This document shows positions 62,971-64,000 of a stretch of DNA of 64,000 nucleotides, piece by piece. Numbering within the stretch: position 1 is the stretch's first letter; each line of letters starts with the position of its first letter. The stretch covers positions 232,463 through 296,462 of the forward strand of contig JALNYU010000004.1 of NCBI GenBank assembly GCA_023229645.1, written 5' to 3'. The translations under genes were made by a program, and so were the position numbers. This DNA is from Nevskia sp. GTDB lineage: Bacteria; Pseudomonadota; Gammaproteobacteria; Nevskiales; Nevskiaceae. Under the pieces are notes generated by a model. That model had not been told where the DNA came from. It ran no database searches and saw nothing but the letters and a program-made list of their open reading frames with translations.

Positions 62971-63786
62971 TTACCTGCGACTCAAGACTAAGGTGTCGGA
63001 GGTTCTGGATATTTCTTTGTAACGCCTGAGAGATGTCAGTGCGCCGATCCCGCCCGCGGCGACTGCCACAGCAATAGCTAAAAACGTTACCTCGAAACCT
63101 AAAATTCCAATTGCGGCGGGAGCAGCAAAACTTTCTAGAGCTAATGATGTGCCGCCTGTTGCAGGCGCACCGAGGGCTGCATAAACCGCCAGCCCAATTG
63201 CTGCGGCTGCGATGGCCCAAGCGACTTTGCCCGTAGCGCGAAGCCTAATTGTTTTCTTCGCAAGGCATTCTGCTTTTTCTTTCTCATAGACCTCATTTAC
63301 CTCGATCAATACGGCCCACGCCGCGTCCCCTAACAATTCCTTCGGATCTTCATTGAGGTGCTTTCGGATGAAGTCGTTGATGATTACGAAGGAGTCTGAA
63401 ATCAGTGATCGAATTGCCTCATGTTTCAGATTGCTGAAGTAGTGTTCAATGTCGTTCCGGAAACTGTTGATCTTTTCGATTCGTTTCCAATCGACGTCAA
63501 TGATGAGCGACTCAAATCGCTCCCTGATGCCCTGAACGTCAACGGTCTTGCTGCCTTTCCCTTTCCATTCCACGCGGGCGCTCGCATCAAGAACAGGCAG
63601 CACTCGCTGTTTGATTAGGGCCTCGTCGGAACCTGGCAAGCTTAGGAGGCTAAGCTTGTGCTTAAACAACAGCAGAATGCCGGCGAACACATTTCTCGTG
63701 CATGAAATCACTCGACGCTGATCGGGTGAGGAATAGTCTTCAAGTCCGACAGCTATTGAATCGATGGCGTTCTTCAAAATGCTCAC
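62971..63786 (-). CDS. Hypothetical protein with a HEPN-type R-x4-H motif and C-terminal membrane helices
   Basis: A 271-residue protein, helical at the N-terminus. The RNDIEH string within INSFRNDIEHYFSN is the Rx4H active-site pattern (Arg, Asn, then His) of HEPN ribonucleases. A second part contains two hydrophobic segments (VAWAIAAAAIGLAVYAALGA and FEVTFLAIAVAVAAGGIGAL). The start is GTG at 63786 with AGAGGA six bases before. HEPN proteins are common in toxin, abortive-infection and other defence systems. The gene sits between an IS3 element and an IS1182 end, so it is probably transferred. The HEPN call rests on the motif only. Confidence 0.6.
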   Translation of the reverse strand: MSILKNAIDSIAVGLEDYSSPDQRRVISCTRNVFAGILLLFKHKLSLLSLPGSDEALIKQRVLPVLDASARVEWKGKGSKTVDVQGIRERFESLIIDVDWKRIEKINSFRNDIEHYFSNLKHEAIRSLISDSFVIINDFIRKHLNEDPKELLGDAAWAVLIEVNEVYEKEKAECLAKKTIRLRATGKVAWAIAAAAIGLAVYAALGAPATGGTSLALESFAAPAAIGILGFEVTFLAIAVAVAAGGIGALTSLRRYKEISRTSDTLVLSRR

Positions 63787-63803
63787 GGTGATTCCTCTGA
63801 CTG

Positions 63804-64000
63804 CTAACGAGGCCGTAGAAAATGCCCACCAGCGCTTTCACCCAAACGCGCAAATGCGGTGATCGGCTCTAACGCCGCGTTGTTTGATCGGATTACGATC
63901 ATCTGACGACTCCATTGTCTGGCCGGCTGCGGCAGCACGGCCTCGTTGAACGATACCCTACCGTTTCTGTCGTTGCTAGGTGCTTCATGGCGCCTTGCCT
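63804..64000 (-). mobile_element. IS1182-family 3' end, second copy (runs off the window)
   Basis: The sequence repeats 61081-61283 at about 85-90% identity by eye, in the same orientation. The transposase stop lies at 63985-63987, so the gene itself continues beyond the window. Whether this copy is intact cannot be seen. Confidence 0.8.

Overview
The window looks like chromosomal DNA of a flagellated, GC-rich gammaproteobacterium. The evidence is conserved gammaproteobacterial gene order: ygfB-pepP-ubiH-ubiI, fabD-fabG-acpP-fabF with pabB-pabC-mltG-tmk-holB-pilZ, nudJ-mnmA, and flgA-flgM-flgN next to cheV, plus type II secretion genes. No species marker is present, so genus is left open.

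Layout. (1) 1-2097: flagellar/chemotaxis genes with sigma-28-type promoters in front of cheV and flgM. (2) 2181-~12300: an island abutting a tRNA-Met gene. It holds a damaged P4-type integrase, a giant STAND ATPase with a Cap4/DUF4297-like nuclease N-terminus (AVAST-like antiphage architecture) whose frame is broken at a nine-cytosine run, and a ParDE toxin-antitoxin pair. (3) 12586-21225: a zinc-homeostasis zone (COG0523 GTPase with a Zur box, zur with its own box, and a second COG0523 GTPase). It is interrupted by an IS5 fragment, a 97-bp inverted-repeat element and a 1437-residue membrane protein that fuses about 15 Asp-box/YCF48-type propeller repeats to a KAP P-loop NTPase. (4) 21227-27301 (minus): ubiI, ubiH, two tandem DUF3667 genes, pepP, ygfB. 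(5) 27443-36378: a small ORF, then minus-strand pilZ-holB-tmk-mltG-pabC-pabB-fabF-acpP-fabG-fabD. (6) 36378-44363: a rhombosortase gene divergent from gspGHIJKLMN, which runs on into nudJ and mnmA. (7) 44360-57436: stress and metabolism genes, including rraA, dsbB, a quinone oxidoreductase, an ohrR/ohr pair sharing an operator, a CMD-family protein, an AraC regulator, an RDD membrane gene split by a 266-bp MITE, a DUF4394 lipoprotein, a ROK kinase, LysR, YHS, PPOX and NTF2-like proteins, a LytTR membrane regulator and an acyltransferase. (8) 57578-60447: a 53-bp relic of the same MITE, a Pr6Pr membrane protein, two small exported proteins and a Nudix-MBL fusion. (9) 60448-64000: an insertion-sequence-rich end with two divergent IS1182-type 3' ends in direct orientation flanking an IS3-family element (orfB carries a nonsense codon) and a HEPN-motif membrane protein.

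The most interesting content is defence-like: the AVAST-like gene with a slippable poly-C tract, the propeller-KAP membrane NTPase, the ParDE pair and the HEPN-TM protein. The most clear-cut sequence observation is that removing the MITE plus one TA restores an uninterrupted RDD reading frame.
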